64,000 nucleotides of DNA from Thermomonas sp. Lineage in GTDB: Bacteria > Pseudomonadota > Gammaproteobacteria > Xanthomonadales > Xanthomonadaceae. Position 1 is the first letter of the stretch; the number at the start of each line of letters is the position of its first letter. Below are positions 56,289 to 64,000 of the stretch, one piece after another. The position numbers and the translations under genes are program-made. The notes beneath the pieces were generated by a model, which was not told the origin of the DNA, did no database searches, and was given only the letters and a program-made list of their open reading frames with translations. The stretch lies in the NCBI RefSeq assembly GCF_023953935.1, contig NZ_JAMLIW010000005.1, forward strand, positions 186,001 to 250,000. Direction: 5' to 3'.

Positions 56289-56394
56289 GATTCGTGATTG
56301 GTGATTGGTGATTGGTGATTCGCAAGAGCGCAATCTTACAATTGCGCGGAGGTCTGCCCTTTCGAATCACCAATCACCAATCACGAATCACCAA
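56289..56394. repeat. Inverted GATTGGT/GATTCGT heptamer arrays flanking a palindrome
   Basis: Left arm 56289-56322: four to five copies of GATTCGT/GATTGGT head to tail. Right arm 56362-56394: the same units on the opposite strand (ATCACCA/ATCACGA). Between them a GCGCAAT-N6-ATTGCGC palindrome sits at 56328-56347. The whole structure fills the divergent region of tdk and rep. The heptamers are related to the GATTCGG tract at 14179. Confidence 0.8.
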
Positions 56395-56397
56395 CAC

Positions 56398-58371
56398 ATG
56401 CTCAACCCCCCCCAGCGCGCCGCCGTGCTGCACACCGAAGGCCCGCTGCTGGTGCTGGCCGGCGCCGGCAGTGGCAAGACCCGCGTCATCGTCGAGAAGA
56501 TCGCGCATCTGGTGCAGTCCGGGCGCTATCCGGCCAAGCGCATCGCCGCCATCACCTTCACCAACAAGTCCGCACGCGAGATGCGCGAGCGCGTGGCCCG
56601 GCGGATCAAGGGCGAGGCCGCGCAGGAGCTCACGGTCTGCACCTTCCATGCGCTGGGCCTGAAGATCCTCCAGATCGATCACGCCAAGCTCGGCCTGCGG
56701 CGCGGGTTCTCGATTTTCGACGCCGACGATTCCAGCGCCCAGATCAAGGACCTGCTGCCGGCCGGCAGCAAGCCGGATGCAATCGAGGCGATGAAGCAAT
56801 TGATCAGTCGCGCCAAGAATGCGGCGCTCTCGCCCGAACAGGCGCTTGATGCCGCCCGCAGCCCGCGTGAACGCGAGGCAGCCGCACTCTACGCGCGGTA
56901 TCAACAACGGTTGGCCGCGTTCAACGCGGTGGATTTCGATGACCTGATCCGGCTGCCGCTGCACTTGCTGGAAACCGATGCCGAGGCGCGCGCGGCCTGG
57001 CGCGAACGTATCGGCTATCTGCTGGTGGACGAGTGCCAGGACAGCAACGACGCCCAGTACCGCCTGCTCAAGGCGCTGACCGGCGCGGCCGGGCAGTTCA
57101 CCTGCGTGGGCGATGACGACCAGAGCATCTACGCCTGGCGCGGCGCCAACCCGGAGAACCTGCTGACGCTCGGCAGTGACTTCCCGGCGCTGAAAATCAT
57201 CAAGCTGGAACAGAATTATCGTTGCAGCAACCGCGTGCTGCGCGCCGCCAATGCGCTGATCGCGCACAACCCGCACGAGCATCCGAAGACGCTGTGGAGC
57301 GCTGCCGCCGACGGCGAACGCATCCGCGTCTGGGAGTGCCGCGACGCCGCCCACGAGGCCGACAAGGTCGCCGCCGAAGTGCAGTTCATCACCCGCAAGC
57401 ACGAAGCGCCGTGGAGCGAGTTCTGCATCCTGTTCCGCGGCAATCACCAGAGCCGTGCGCTGGAAAAAGCGCTGCAACTGCTGCGCATCCCCTATCACCT
57501 GAGCGGCGGCACCGCCTTCCTCGATCGTGGCGAAGTCAAGGACGCGCTGGCGTGGCTACGCTTGCTCGCGAACCCCGACGATGACGCCGCCTTCCTGCGC
57601 GCGGTGCAGGCGCCCAATCGCGGTGTCGGTGCGACCACGCTGGCCAAGCTCGGCGAGATGGCGGCACATGCACACCTCTCGCTGGCCCGCGCCGCCGAGT
57701 CCATCAGCCTGTGCAAGCAGTTGCAAGCCCGCGCCGCGAATGCGCTGCAGGGTTTCGTCGGAATCGTCCACGCCCTGCGCAAGGCCGCGCACGCCCTGCC
57801 GCCGGCGGAGCTGGTGCGCAAGCTCAATGAAGCCTCCGGCCTGCTCGCCGCGTTGAAAGCGCAGTGCAAGAACGAAGCGCAATTCCAGGTGCGCCGCCGC
57901 AACCTCGACGAACTGGCCGACTGGTTCGACGGCCCGAAGACCTCCGGCCCCGGCGAGCTGGCCGCCGCACTGACGCTGCTGGCGCATGCCGACAAGGGCG
58001 ACGCCGGCAACCAGGTGCGCTTGATGTCCTTGCACGCGGCCAAGGGCTTGGAATTCCGCTTCGTCTTCATCGTCGGCGTCGAGGATGGCAACCTGCCGCA
58101 CGAAGCCAGCCTCGAGGAAGGCCGCATCGACGAGGAACGCCGCCTGTTCTACGTCGGCATCACCCGCGCCAAGGAACGCCTGTGGCTGTCGCATGCCAAG
58201 GAAGCGCAGCGCTGGGGCGACAAACTGCGGCTCAAGCCCAGCCGCTTCCTCGATGAACTGCCCGCCGCCGAACTACAACGCGACGGCGCCGACCCGGTGG
58301 CCGACGCCGAGAACAAGCAAGAGCGCCGGCGCATGGCGATCGAGGATATCCGCGCGCTGCTGGCGAAGTAA
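56398..58371 (+). CDS. rep: ATP-dependent DNA helicase Rep
   Basis: 657 residues, UvrD/Rep-family superfamily 1A 3'-5' helicase that helps forks pass obstacles. LNPPQRAAV at the N-terminus, Walker A VLAGAGSGKTRVI, ITFTNKSAREMRERV (motif Ia), LLVDECQDSNDAQY (motif II), GDDDQSIYAWRGANPENL (motif III), QNYRCSNRVLRAAN (IV), SLHAAKGLEF (V) and YVGITRAKERL (VI) are all in place. Rep is distinguished from UvrD by length and by motif details. Start ATG 56398 directly follows the right arm of the repeat. Confidence 0.95.
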   Translation: MLNPPQRAAVLHTEGPLLVLAGAGSGKTRVIVEKIAHLVQSGRYPAKRIAAITFTNKSAREMRERVARRIKGEAAQELTVCTFHALGLKILQIDHAKLGLRRGFSIFDADDSSAQIKDLLPAGSKPDAIEAMKQLISRAKNAALSPEQALDAARSPREREAAALYARYQQRLAAFNAVDFDDLIRLPLHLLETDAEARAAWRERIGYLLVDECQDSNDAQYRLLKALTGAAGQFTCVGDDDQSIYAWRGANPENLLTLGSDFPALKIIKLEQNYRCSNRVLRAANALIAHNPHEHPKTLWSAAADGERIRVWECRDAAHEADKVAAEVQFITRKHEAPWSEFCILFRGNHQSRALEKALQLLRIPYHLSGGTAFLDRGEVKDALAWLRLLANPDDDAAFLRAVQAPNRGVGATTLAKLGEMAAHAHLSLARAAESISLCKQLQARAANALQGFVGIVHALRKAAHALPPAELVRKLNEASGLLAALKAQCKNEAQFQVRRRNLDELADWFDGPKTSGPGELAAALTLLAHADKGDAGNQVRLMSLHAAKGLEFRFVFIVGVEDGNLPHEASLEEGRIDEERRLFYVGITRAKERLWLSHAKEAQRWGDKLRLKPSRFLDELPAAELQRDGADPVADAENKQERRRMAIEDIRALLAK

Positions 58372-58426
58372 CTGACCGCCTGTGCCAACTCGCTACACTT
58401 CCGTCAGCAAACCCCGGAGTCGAACC

Positions 58427-59260
58427 ATGCGCCGCCTGCTTGCCGTCGTCCTCGTCACCCTGATCACGGCCTGTTCGACCCCGGCATTGCGTCCGGATGG
58501 CGCATCCTCCGAGGTGCGCGACATCACCGACCTCGCAGCGGTCGCACCGGCGCTGGCCGAAAGCCGTGAGCGCACCCTGCTGGTGCTGGACATCGACGAC
58601 ACCCTGCTGACCTCGGCTGGCTTCTATGGCAGCGACACCTGGTACGAATGGCAACACAAGCTGCCTGCCAACGACCCGGACAAGGTGCCCTGCATTTTTT
58701 CGTTGATCGCACTCAATTACGAAGCCGGCACCCAACTGCCAACCCAGGCCGACGGGCCCGCGCTGATCAATGCCATCCACGCCGACAAGCTGCTGCTGAC
58801 CTCACGCAGCGCGTTCTACCGTGGCGGCACCCTGCGCACCCTCGCCAGTGCCGGCTACAGCTTGCCGGCGATGCTCGGTGGCAGCATGGAAGGCCGCAGT
58901 TGGGACTTCCGCAAGGCACCCGATGCCCGCCCCATGCGCGTGGTCTACGACCAGGGCCTGTTCATGACCACCGGGCAGGACAAGGGCAAGGTGCTGCTGG
59001 ACCTGTTCCGCAAACTGCGCATCCATTACGACCGCGTGCTGCTGGTCGATGACGGCCAGCAGAACATCGACAACATGCGTGCGGCGCTGCGCACCGCCGG
59101 GATCGACTACCTCGGCCTGCACTATGTCCATGTCGACAAGTCGGTCACCCCCGAGCGGATCGCTGCCGCCCGCGCCGGTTGGCAGGCCTGGCGCAGCCTG
59201 CTGGCCTCCACTTACCCGCAGCGGCTACAGGCGATGGAGCAGGGCAAGTGCGATCTCTGA
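58427..59260 (+). CDS. DUF2608/HAD-like lipoprotein
   Basis: 277 residues. A lipobox (LITAC, Cys about 16) is followed by a HAD-like domain with the DxDxT nucleophile site LDIDDTLLTS, and LLTSRSAFYRGGTLRT and VLLVDDGQQNIDNMR as later motifs. DUF2608 proteins are predicted phosphatases of the periplasm; substrates are unknown. ATG 58427 gives the signal peptide. It lies 55 bp after rep and 105 bp before the next lipoprotein gene, all on the same strand. Confidence 0.82.
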   Translation: MRRLLAVVLVTLITACSTPALRPDGASSEVRDITDLAAVAPALAESRERTLLVLDIDDTLLTSAGFYGSDTWYEWQHKLPANDPDKVPCIFSLIALNYEAGTQLPTQADGPALINAIHADKLLLTSRSAFYRGGTLRTLASAGYSLPAMLGGSMEGRSWDFRKAPDARPMRVVYDQGLFMTTGQDKGKVLLDLFRKLRIHYDRVLLVDDGQQNIDNMRAALRTAGIDYLGLHYVHVDKSVTPERIAAARAGWQAWRSLLASTYPQRLQAMEQGKCDL

Positions 59261-59365
59261 GCCACTTCGCGGCAGCGCGCAGACACCCTGCGTGCGCCGC
59301 CTGCCGCTCCCGGCTTGCATGGCCTTGACTTGCACCCACGCCCATCCAGCCGCGACACTCCCGCC

Positions 59366-60316
59366 ATGACCCGACGGAACCGCCTCCGCCGCGCCACCCG
59401 CCACGCGCTGTTGCTGGCCTTCGCGCTGGCCCTGCCGTGGCTGGCTGGCTGCCGGCCCGGCACCGATGCCGGCAAGGACGCCGCGGAATTGCGCGCACGC
59501 GCCGCCGAGCGCCCGGTCGACGCGATTTACGTTTTGCGCGATCGCCTGCTGGCGCGCGATGGCGCCGGCTTTGCGCGGGTAGCGCTGCCGCCGGCGCTGC
59601 ACGCGCAGGTGGAAGCCGCCTGGCGCGACGGCCGCAGCCGGTGGCCACTGGAGGAACTGCCACTGGATGGGGACATTCCGCGCATGCTGGCGGCCTTGCA
59701 GGAGCCCGATGCGGCGCGGTCGCTCACGGCCAGCTTCCAGCGCCACATCGCCGGCGCCGACGGCGATATCGACCAGGCGGTGCGTACCCTGGTCGTGTTC
59801 GGCAGCAGCTACATCGAGACCGACCCCGACTACACCCCCGAGGAACGCGAGCACGTCGATCAGGCGATGACGGCGCTGGGCGACTGGGCGCTGGCGGCGC
59901 CACTGTCCGACCCCAAGCACGCACAGCACCTGTTTGCGGCGCTGGCCGCGGCCGCGACCCACACCGGAATCGACGGGCGACGCGCGCACGCGGATCTTGC
60001 CCGGCTCGGCATGACCACCAGCCTCAGCCGTCTGTCGCGGTTCTACTCCACCCTGATGGCCCAGCTGCGCCTGCAATACGGTCTGGATTTCGACGCCAGC
60101 CTGCGCAGCGTGAATGCGAGCCTGCAGCAGCAGACCGGCGACAGCGCGCGGCTGCGCCTGCAATACCGGCTGGGCACCGCGTCCATCGATGCCATCGTGC
60201 CCGTGGTTCGGATCGATGGTCACTGGTATCTGGCCGATTATGTGGCGCGCGCGCGGCGCTCGCTGGGCGGCCCCGGCACGCCGACAAACGCGGCGGCCAA
60301 TCCCGGAAAACCGTGA
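59366..60316 (+). CDS. Lipoprotein of unknown function
   Basis: 316 residues. A long Arg-rich N-terminus (MTRRNRLRRATRH) and hydrophobic segment end in a lipobox (WLAGC, Cys about 29). The mature protein is mostly helical and Ala-rich, with DQAVRTLVVFGSSYIETD and LRLQYRLGTASIDAIVPV near the C-terminus. No family recognised. It lies between a HAD-like lipoprotein gene and plsB, on the same strand. Start ATG 59366 is preferred over the upstream ATG at 59315 because it begins the signal sequence. Confidence 0.66.
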   Translation: MTRRNRLRRATRHALLLAFALALPWLAGCRPGTDAGKDAAELRARAAERPVDAIYVLRDRLLARDGAGFARVALPPALHAQVEAAWRDGRSRWPLEELPLDGDIPRMLAALQEPDAARSLTASFQRHIAGADGDIDQAVRTLVVFGSSYIETDPDYTPEEREHVDQAMTALGDWALAAPLSDPKHAQHLFAALAAAATHTGIDGRRAHADLARLGMTTSLSRLSRFYSTLMAQLRLQYGLDFDASLRSVNASLQQQTGDSARLRLQYRLGTASIDAIVPVVRIDGHWYLADYVARARRSLGGPGTPTNAAANPGKP

Positions 60317-60395
60317 TGCAAGTCACGGAATCCACGTCCTTCTGAGCCCTCGCCCCCGGCGCGAGGCGCGGGGCGCTCGTCCATAATGCACGACG

Positions 60396-63161
60396 ATGCC
60401 TGATCCCCATTCCCCACAGCAGGCGGGTCTGTTCGACCCGCAGGCCGACTCCTCGCCCACGCCGCCGACCACCGAAGCCGGTTCGGCGGATGGCGTGCCG
60501 GCCACGCTGCCGCTGCCGGAGTTTCTTGTCGAGACGCACAAGGCCGAGTCCATTCCTCCGCCCGAAGGCCCAGGCGCGAACGCCGGCACCCCCGGCGCCG
60601 AGCCGGGAGACTCGTCGCCGCCCGCTCCGCCGCCCAAGACGCGGGTGCCACTGTGGTCGCGCCTGCTCGGCGCGCTGCTGGATCCGTGGCTCAAGCTCGA
60701 CATCGGCAACGGACAGCCCCCCAAGGACGATCTTGCCCGGCCGGTCTGCTACGTTCTGGAAGACTACGGCCTGTCCAACGCCCTGATCCTGCAGCGCGCC
60801 TGCCGCGAATCCGGGCTGCCGGAGCCGCTGCTGCCGATCGCCGGCGATCCACTCGGCCGCAAGCGCGCCTACGTCGCCCTTTCGCGGCGTCACGCCAATG
60901 CGCTGGGCCTGCTGCCCGGGGCTGAACACAAGACCCATTCCGGCTCGCTGGCGCGGCTGCTGCAGGCCCACCGCGACAACCCCGAGCTGGACGTGCAGCT
61001 GGTGCCGGTGTCGATCTTCGTCGGCCAGGCGCCCAAGCGCAGCAGCGGCTGGTTTTCCGTGCTGTTCTCGGAAAACTGGGCGCTGGTCGGGCGCTTCCGG
61101 CGGATGCTGGCGCTGCTGCTCAACGGCCGCGACACCCTCGTGCAGTTTGCTGCGCCGGTCTCACTGCACGGGATCGTGGCCGAAGGCCTCGACCCCGAGC
61201 GCACCGTGCGCAAACTCTCGCGCGTGCTGCGCACCCATTTCCGGCGCGTGCGCGAAGTGGTCATCGGCCCGGACCTGTCGACCCGGCGCATGCTGGCCGA
61301 TCAGGTGCTGTCCGCGCCGCTGGTCAAGGAGGCGATCGATGACCAGGCCAAGCGCGAGGGCGGCAAGCGCGACGGCGCGTGGAAGAAGGCCAACGCCTAT
61401 TTCTGGGAAATCGCCGCCGACTATTCGAACACGGTGGTGCGCTCGGCCAGCTTCTTCCTGACCTCGGTCTGGAACCGGATCTACCGCGGCGTGCTGGTGC
61501 ATCACCTGGACCAGTTCAAGCAGGAAGCGCCGGGGCACGAGGTCATCTACGTGCCCAGCCACCGTAGCCACATGGACTACCTGCTGCTGAGCTACCTGCT
61601 CTACAGCCACGGCATCGTGGCGCCGCATATCTTCGCCGGCATCAACCTCAACCTGCCGGTGCTGGGCACCCTGCTGCGCAAGGGCGGCGCGTTCTTCGCC
61701 CGCCGCAGCTTCAAGGGCAATGCGCTGTATTCGGCGGTGTTCCGCGAATACATGGCGCAGCTGGTCGCCGGCGGCTATTCGATCGAATATTTCATCGAAG
61801 GCGGGCGCTCGCGCACCGGCCGCCTGCTGCAACCCAAGGGCGGTTCGCTGGCGATGACGGTGCGCGCCTACCTGCGCCAGCCGAGCCGGCCGGTGCTGTT
61901 CCAGCCGGTCTACATCGGCTACGAAAAACTGATGGAAGGCCGCAGCTACCTCGACGAGCTGACCGGCAAGCCGAAGGAAAAGGAATCGATCTGGCGCGTA
62001 CTGCTGGGCATCCCCAAGGTGCTGCGCAGCAATTACGGGCAGGTGGTGGTGAACTTCGGCGAGCGCATCCACCTCAAGGACGTGCTGGCCGAGCACGCCG
62101 CCGAATGGGATGGCCAGCCGATTCCCGATGACGCCAAGCCGAGCTGGTTCGCCAGCACGATTGATGCACTGGCACAGCGAATCCAGGAGAACGTCAACCG
62201 CGCCGCCGACGTCAACCCGATCAACCTGCTGGCGCTGGCGCTGCTGTCCACGCCCAAGCACGCGATGGGCGAGGCCGACCTGCACAACCAGATCAACCTG
62301 GCCAAGACCCTGCTGGCCGAGGTGCCGTATTCCGACTGGGTGACGGTGACACCGCACACCCCAGCGCAGATCATCGCCCATGGCGAGGAGATCGGCCTGA
62401 TCCAGCGCGTTCGCCATCCGCTCGGCGACGTGCTGGCGGTGGACGACGACAACGCGGTGCTGCTGAGTTATTTCCGCAACAACGTGCTGCACCTGTTCAC
62501 CGCCTCGGCGTGGATCGCGGTGTGCTTCCAGAACAACCGCCGGATGGGCCGCCGCCAGCTGCAGCAGATCGGTCGCATGCTCTACCCCTTCCTGCAGGCC
62601 GAGCTGTTCCTGCCCTGGGACGAGGATGAGTTTGCCGAACGCATCGACCGTACCATCGAGGTGTTCGTCCGCGAAGGCCTGCTGCAGCAGGTCAGCGAAG
62701 ATGAAGGCGGCATCCTGCAACGCTACGCCGGCCAGACCGACGAAGTGTTCCGCCTGCGCGCGATCGGACATTCCCTGCAGCAGGCGTTCGAGCGCTATTA
62801 CATCGCCATCGCCGTACTGGTGAAGAATGGTCCCGGCACGCTTGGCGCCGGTGAACTGGAAAGCCTGTGCCAGCTTGCGGCGCAGCGCCTGTCCCTGCTG
62901 TACGCCAACACCGCGCCGGAATTTTTCGACAAGAGCCTGTTCCGCAGTTTCATCCAGAAACTGCGCGAACTGAAACTGGTCTGGCCCAACCCCGAGACCA
63001 GCAAACTGATGTTCGACGATCGCCTGAAAGCCTGGGCCAAGGACGCCCGCGTGGTGCTGGGCCGCGAACTGCGCCACACCATCGAGAAGATCAGCCCGGA
63101 GACGGGGCGCACCACCGGGGAACGTCCGGCACTGGACGATGCCGGGGATGCGGCGGAGTAG
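60396..63161 (+). CDS. plsB: Glycerol-3-phosphate 1-O-acyltransferase
   Basis: 921 residues. PlsB makes 1-acyl-glycerol-3-phosphate, the first step in phospholipid synthesis, at the inner membrane. The acyltransferase motifs YVPSHRSHMDYLLLSY (H-x4-D), GGAFFARRSFKGN, FIEGGRSRTGR and VLFQPVYIGYEKL are present. The N-terminal 85 residues are a Pro-rich, low-complexity extension missing in the E. coli enzyme (about 807 residues). The length of the core is normal. No other phospholipid genes are adjacent. Confidence 0.96.
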   Translation: MPDPHSPQQAGLFDPQADSSPTPPTTEAGSADGVPATLPLPEFLVETHKAESIPPPEGPGANAGTPGAEPGDSSPPAPPPKTRVPLWSRLLGALLDPWLKLDIGNGQPPKDDLARPVCYVLEDYGLSNALILQRACRESGLPEPLLPIAGDPLGRKRAYVALSRRHANALGLLPGAEHKTHSGSLARLLQAHRDNPELDVQLVPVSIFVGQAPKRSSGWFSVLFSENWALVGRFRRMLALLLNGRDTLVQFAAPVSLHGIVAEGLDPERTVRKLSRVLRTHFRRVREVVIGPDLSTRRMLADQVLSAPLVKEAIDDQAKREGGKRDGAWKKANAYFWEIAADYSNTVVRSASFFLTSVWNRIYRGVLVHHLDQFKQEAPGHEVIYVPSHRSHMDYLLLSYLLYSHGIVAPHIFAGINLNLPVLGTLLRKGGAFFARRSFKGNALYSAVFREYMAQLVAGGYSIEYFIEGGRSRTGRLLQPKGGSLAMTVRAYLRQPSRPVLFQPVYIGYEKLMEGRSYLDELTGKPKEKESIWRVLLGIPKVLRSNYGQVVVNFGERIHLKDVLAEHAAEWDGQPIPDDAKPSWFASTIDALAQRIQENVNRAADVNPINLLALALLSTPKHAMGEADLHNQINLAKTLLAEVPYSDWVTVTPHTPAQIIAHGEEIGLIQRVRHPLGDVLAVDDDNAVLLSYFRNNVLHLFTASAWIAVCFQNNRRMGRRQLQQIGRMLYPFLQAELFLPWDEDEFAERIDRTIEVFVREGLLQQVSEDEGGILQRYAGQTDEVFRLRAIGHSLQQAFERYYIAIAVLVKNGPGTLGAGELESLCQLAAQRLSLLYANTAPEFFDKSLFRSFIQKLRELKLVWPNPETSKLMFDDRLKAWAKDARVVLGRELRHTIEKISPETGRTTGERPALDDAGDAAE

Positions 63162-63214
63162 TTGAGCGCTTCGACGGTTCCGTCCATCAACAGGGCCGTC
63201 TGGCCTGTCAAGCA

Positions 63215-63238
63215 GGAACGGGGCCGTAGCCCCGTTCC
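63215..63238. terminator. Hairpin between plsB and the RCC1-like gene
   Basis: A perfect 10-bp stem GGAACGGGGC / GCCCCGTTCC with loop CGTA, located between convergent genes, 53 bp after plsB and 27 bp from the other stop. No T tract follows on either strand, so it is a candidate bidirectional terminator or mRNA-end stabiliser. Confidence 0.5.
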
Positions 63239-63265
63239 CGGTCTTGCACAGGGACTCGCGTGGAC

Positions 63266-64000
63266 TCAGGGCGACCCGCCCCAGCAAGTGCGGCTGCCAT
63301 CGTCGCGCACGGCGCAGGTTTGCGTGTAGGACGCGCTGACGTGGATGAAGCGTCCGGCCGGCGGCGTTGCCTGCCCGTGGGCGTTGCTGCCCCAGCAGGC
63401 CAGCTCGCCGCTGTCGCGGATCGCGCAAGCATGTTCCTCACCGACCGACAGTGCCTTGAAGTCACCGGCGGGCACCGGCGTGGCCGCCATCGCACCGCCC
63501 CAACACGCCAAGGTGCCGTTCGAGCGCAGGCCGCAGCTGAATTGGTCGCCTTCGCCGATTGCCAGCCAACTGCCACCCGGCACCGTGGTTGCACTGGTGC
63601 CAGCGTAGCCCCAGCAGCGCGCACTGCCATCACTGACGATGCCGCAGCCGTGGAAAGAACCTCGGCTGAGTTGGCGGTAATGCACGCCGACCCAAATTGG
63701 CAGCAGCGTTGGCATGTTCTGGCCATAGTTGTTCAAGCCCCAGCAACCATACCCACCGGCACCCGTCAGGGCACAGCCACCCAAGCTGCCAACGCGCATG
63801 TCGGCGTACTGGCCACTGGGCGGGCTGGCGCGACCGCTGTCATTGAAGCCCCAGCACGCGAGCGTGCCGGTGGCACTGCGGGCGCAGCTGAAGCTACCAC
63901 CCGCACCCACGTCGGCAAAGCTGCCCGCAGGTGGCGTGGCTTCGCCGCTGCTGTTGCTGCCCGAGCAAACCAGGCTGCCATCGGCATCCAGATCACACGC
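63266..64000 (-). CDS. RCC1-like repeat protein (5' end off the window)
   Basis: The frame is open from the window edge to the stop at 63266, about 244 residues of a longer protein. At least seven repeats of about 35 residues are visible, each with a Cys-x9-Cys pair ending in the CWG motif (e.g. CARSATGTLACWG, CGLRSNGTLACWG, CAIRDSGELACWG). They have G-rich turns and often 'P..G.F..V' between. This is the regulator-of-chromosome-condensation (RCC1) beta-propeller fold in its bacterial form, usually exported. The paired Cys in every repeat suggests disulfides. The N-terminus and signal are not visible. Confidence 0.85.
   Translation of the reverse strand, partial: ACDLDADGSLVCSGSNSSGEATPPAGSFADVGAGGSFSCARSATGTLACWGFNDSGRASPPSGQYADMRVGSLGGCALTGAGGYGCWGLNNYGQNMPTLLPIWVGVHYRQLSRGSFHGCGIVSDGSARCWGYAGTSATTVPGGSWLAIGEGDQFSCGLRSNGTLACWGGAMAATPVPAGDFKALSVGEEHACAIRDSGELACWGSNAHGQATPPAGRFIHVSASYTQTCAVRDDGSRTCWGGSP

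Noticed and set aside
56289-56394. CRISPR-like array
   Set aside because: Units are heptamers without spacers and in inverted arms; no cas gene is in the window.

Overview
The window looks like a chromosomal stretch of a GC-rich gammaproteobacterium of the Xanthomonadaceae/Lysobacteraceae (Xanthomonas, Lysobacter, Thermomonas or Luteimonas type). Codons are strongly GC3-biased. The block def-fmt-rsmB / LysM-dprA-smg-topA-tsaC has a Xanthomonas-like order. TrpS carries a long C-terminal extension, and umuDC sits behind a TTAG-N6-TACTA LexA operator of the kind described for Xylella/Xanthomonas. Species cannot be fixed from the sequence alone.

Positions 1-5366 are the integrase end of an integrated conjugative-type element. 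A complete tyrosine recombinase (4192-5307) lies 60 bp from the 3' end of a tRNA-Ile2(CAU) gene, the likely attachment site. To its left, all on the minus strand, are the remains of an operon: an AlpA-like HTH protein, a small unknown ORF, a replication-type HTH protein, a small unknown ORF, VirB5, a small membrane protein, an EexN entry-exclusion lipoprotein and VirB6. VirB6, EexN and the integrase are intact. The genes between them carry about 15 single-base frameshifts, mostly loss of one G from a GG or GGG run. A second, truncated tRNA-Ile2 lies next to the intact one.

From 5577 to the end the DNA is dense core genome. 5.6-14.8 kb: rpoD, dtd, a lipid A acyltransferase, then a minus-strand operon def-fmt-rsmB-GT39-GT4 that couples translation initiation to glycan synthesis. 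14.9-24.3 kb: LysM protein, dprA, smg, two adjacent DUF4339/GYF_2 proteins (one fused to a pilin-like helix, one to an RDD domain), topA, tsaC and a DUF4124 protein. 24.3-34.5 kb: a Kef-type antiporter, a giant membrane-anchored ankyrin protein, a YcgL protein, acs, an M13 lipoprotein peptidase and a TlpA/EF-hand pair. 35-45.5 kb: mutM, umuDC, a DUF421 protein, entericidin, trpS, a Ycf46-like AAA ATPase and glnE. 45.5-51.6 kb: an ELM1-like protein, a RutE-like nitroreductase, YceI, pirin, a zinc-ribbon protein, and a GT4/O-antigen-ligase pair. 51.6-64 kb: an ECF sigma factor with a TPR-type membrane Ser/Thr kinase, tdk, rep, a HAD-like lipoprotein, plsB, and the 3' end of a secreted RCC1-like repeat protein.

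The least ordinary items are the mosaic tRNA-Ile2 pair with its decayed conjugative module, the GYF_2-pilin / GYF_2-RDD gene pair, the ECF-kinase-TPR unit, and short GATTCGG/GATTGGT repeats, which in the tdk/rep divergent region form inverted arms around a palindrome. I saw no CRISPR array, no rRNA, and no convincing wholly new defence or secretion system.
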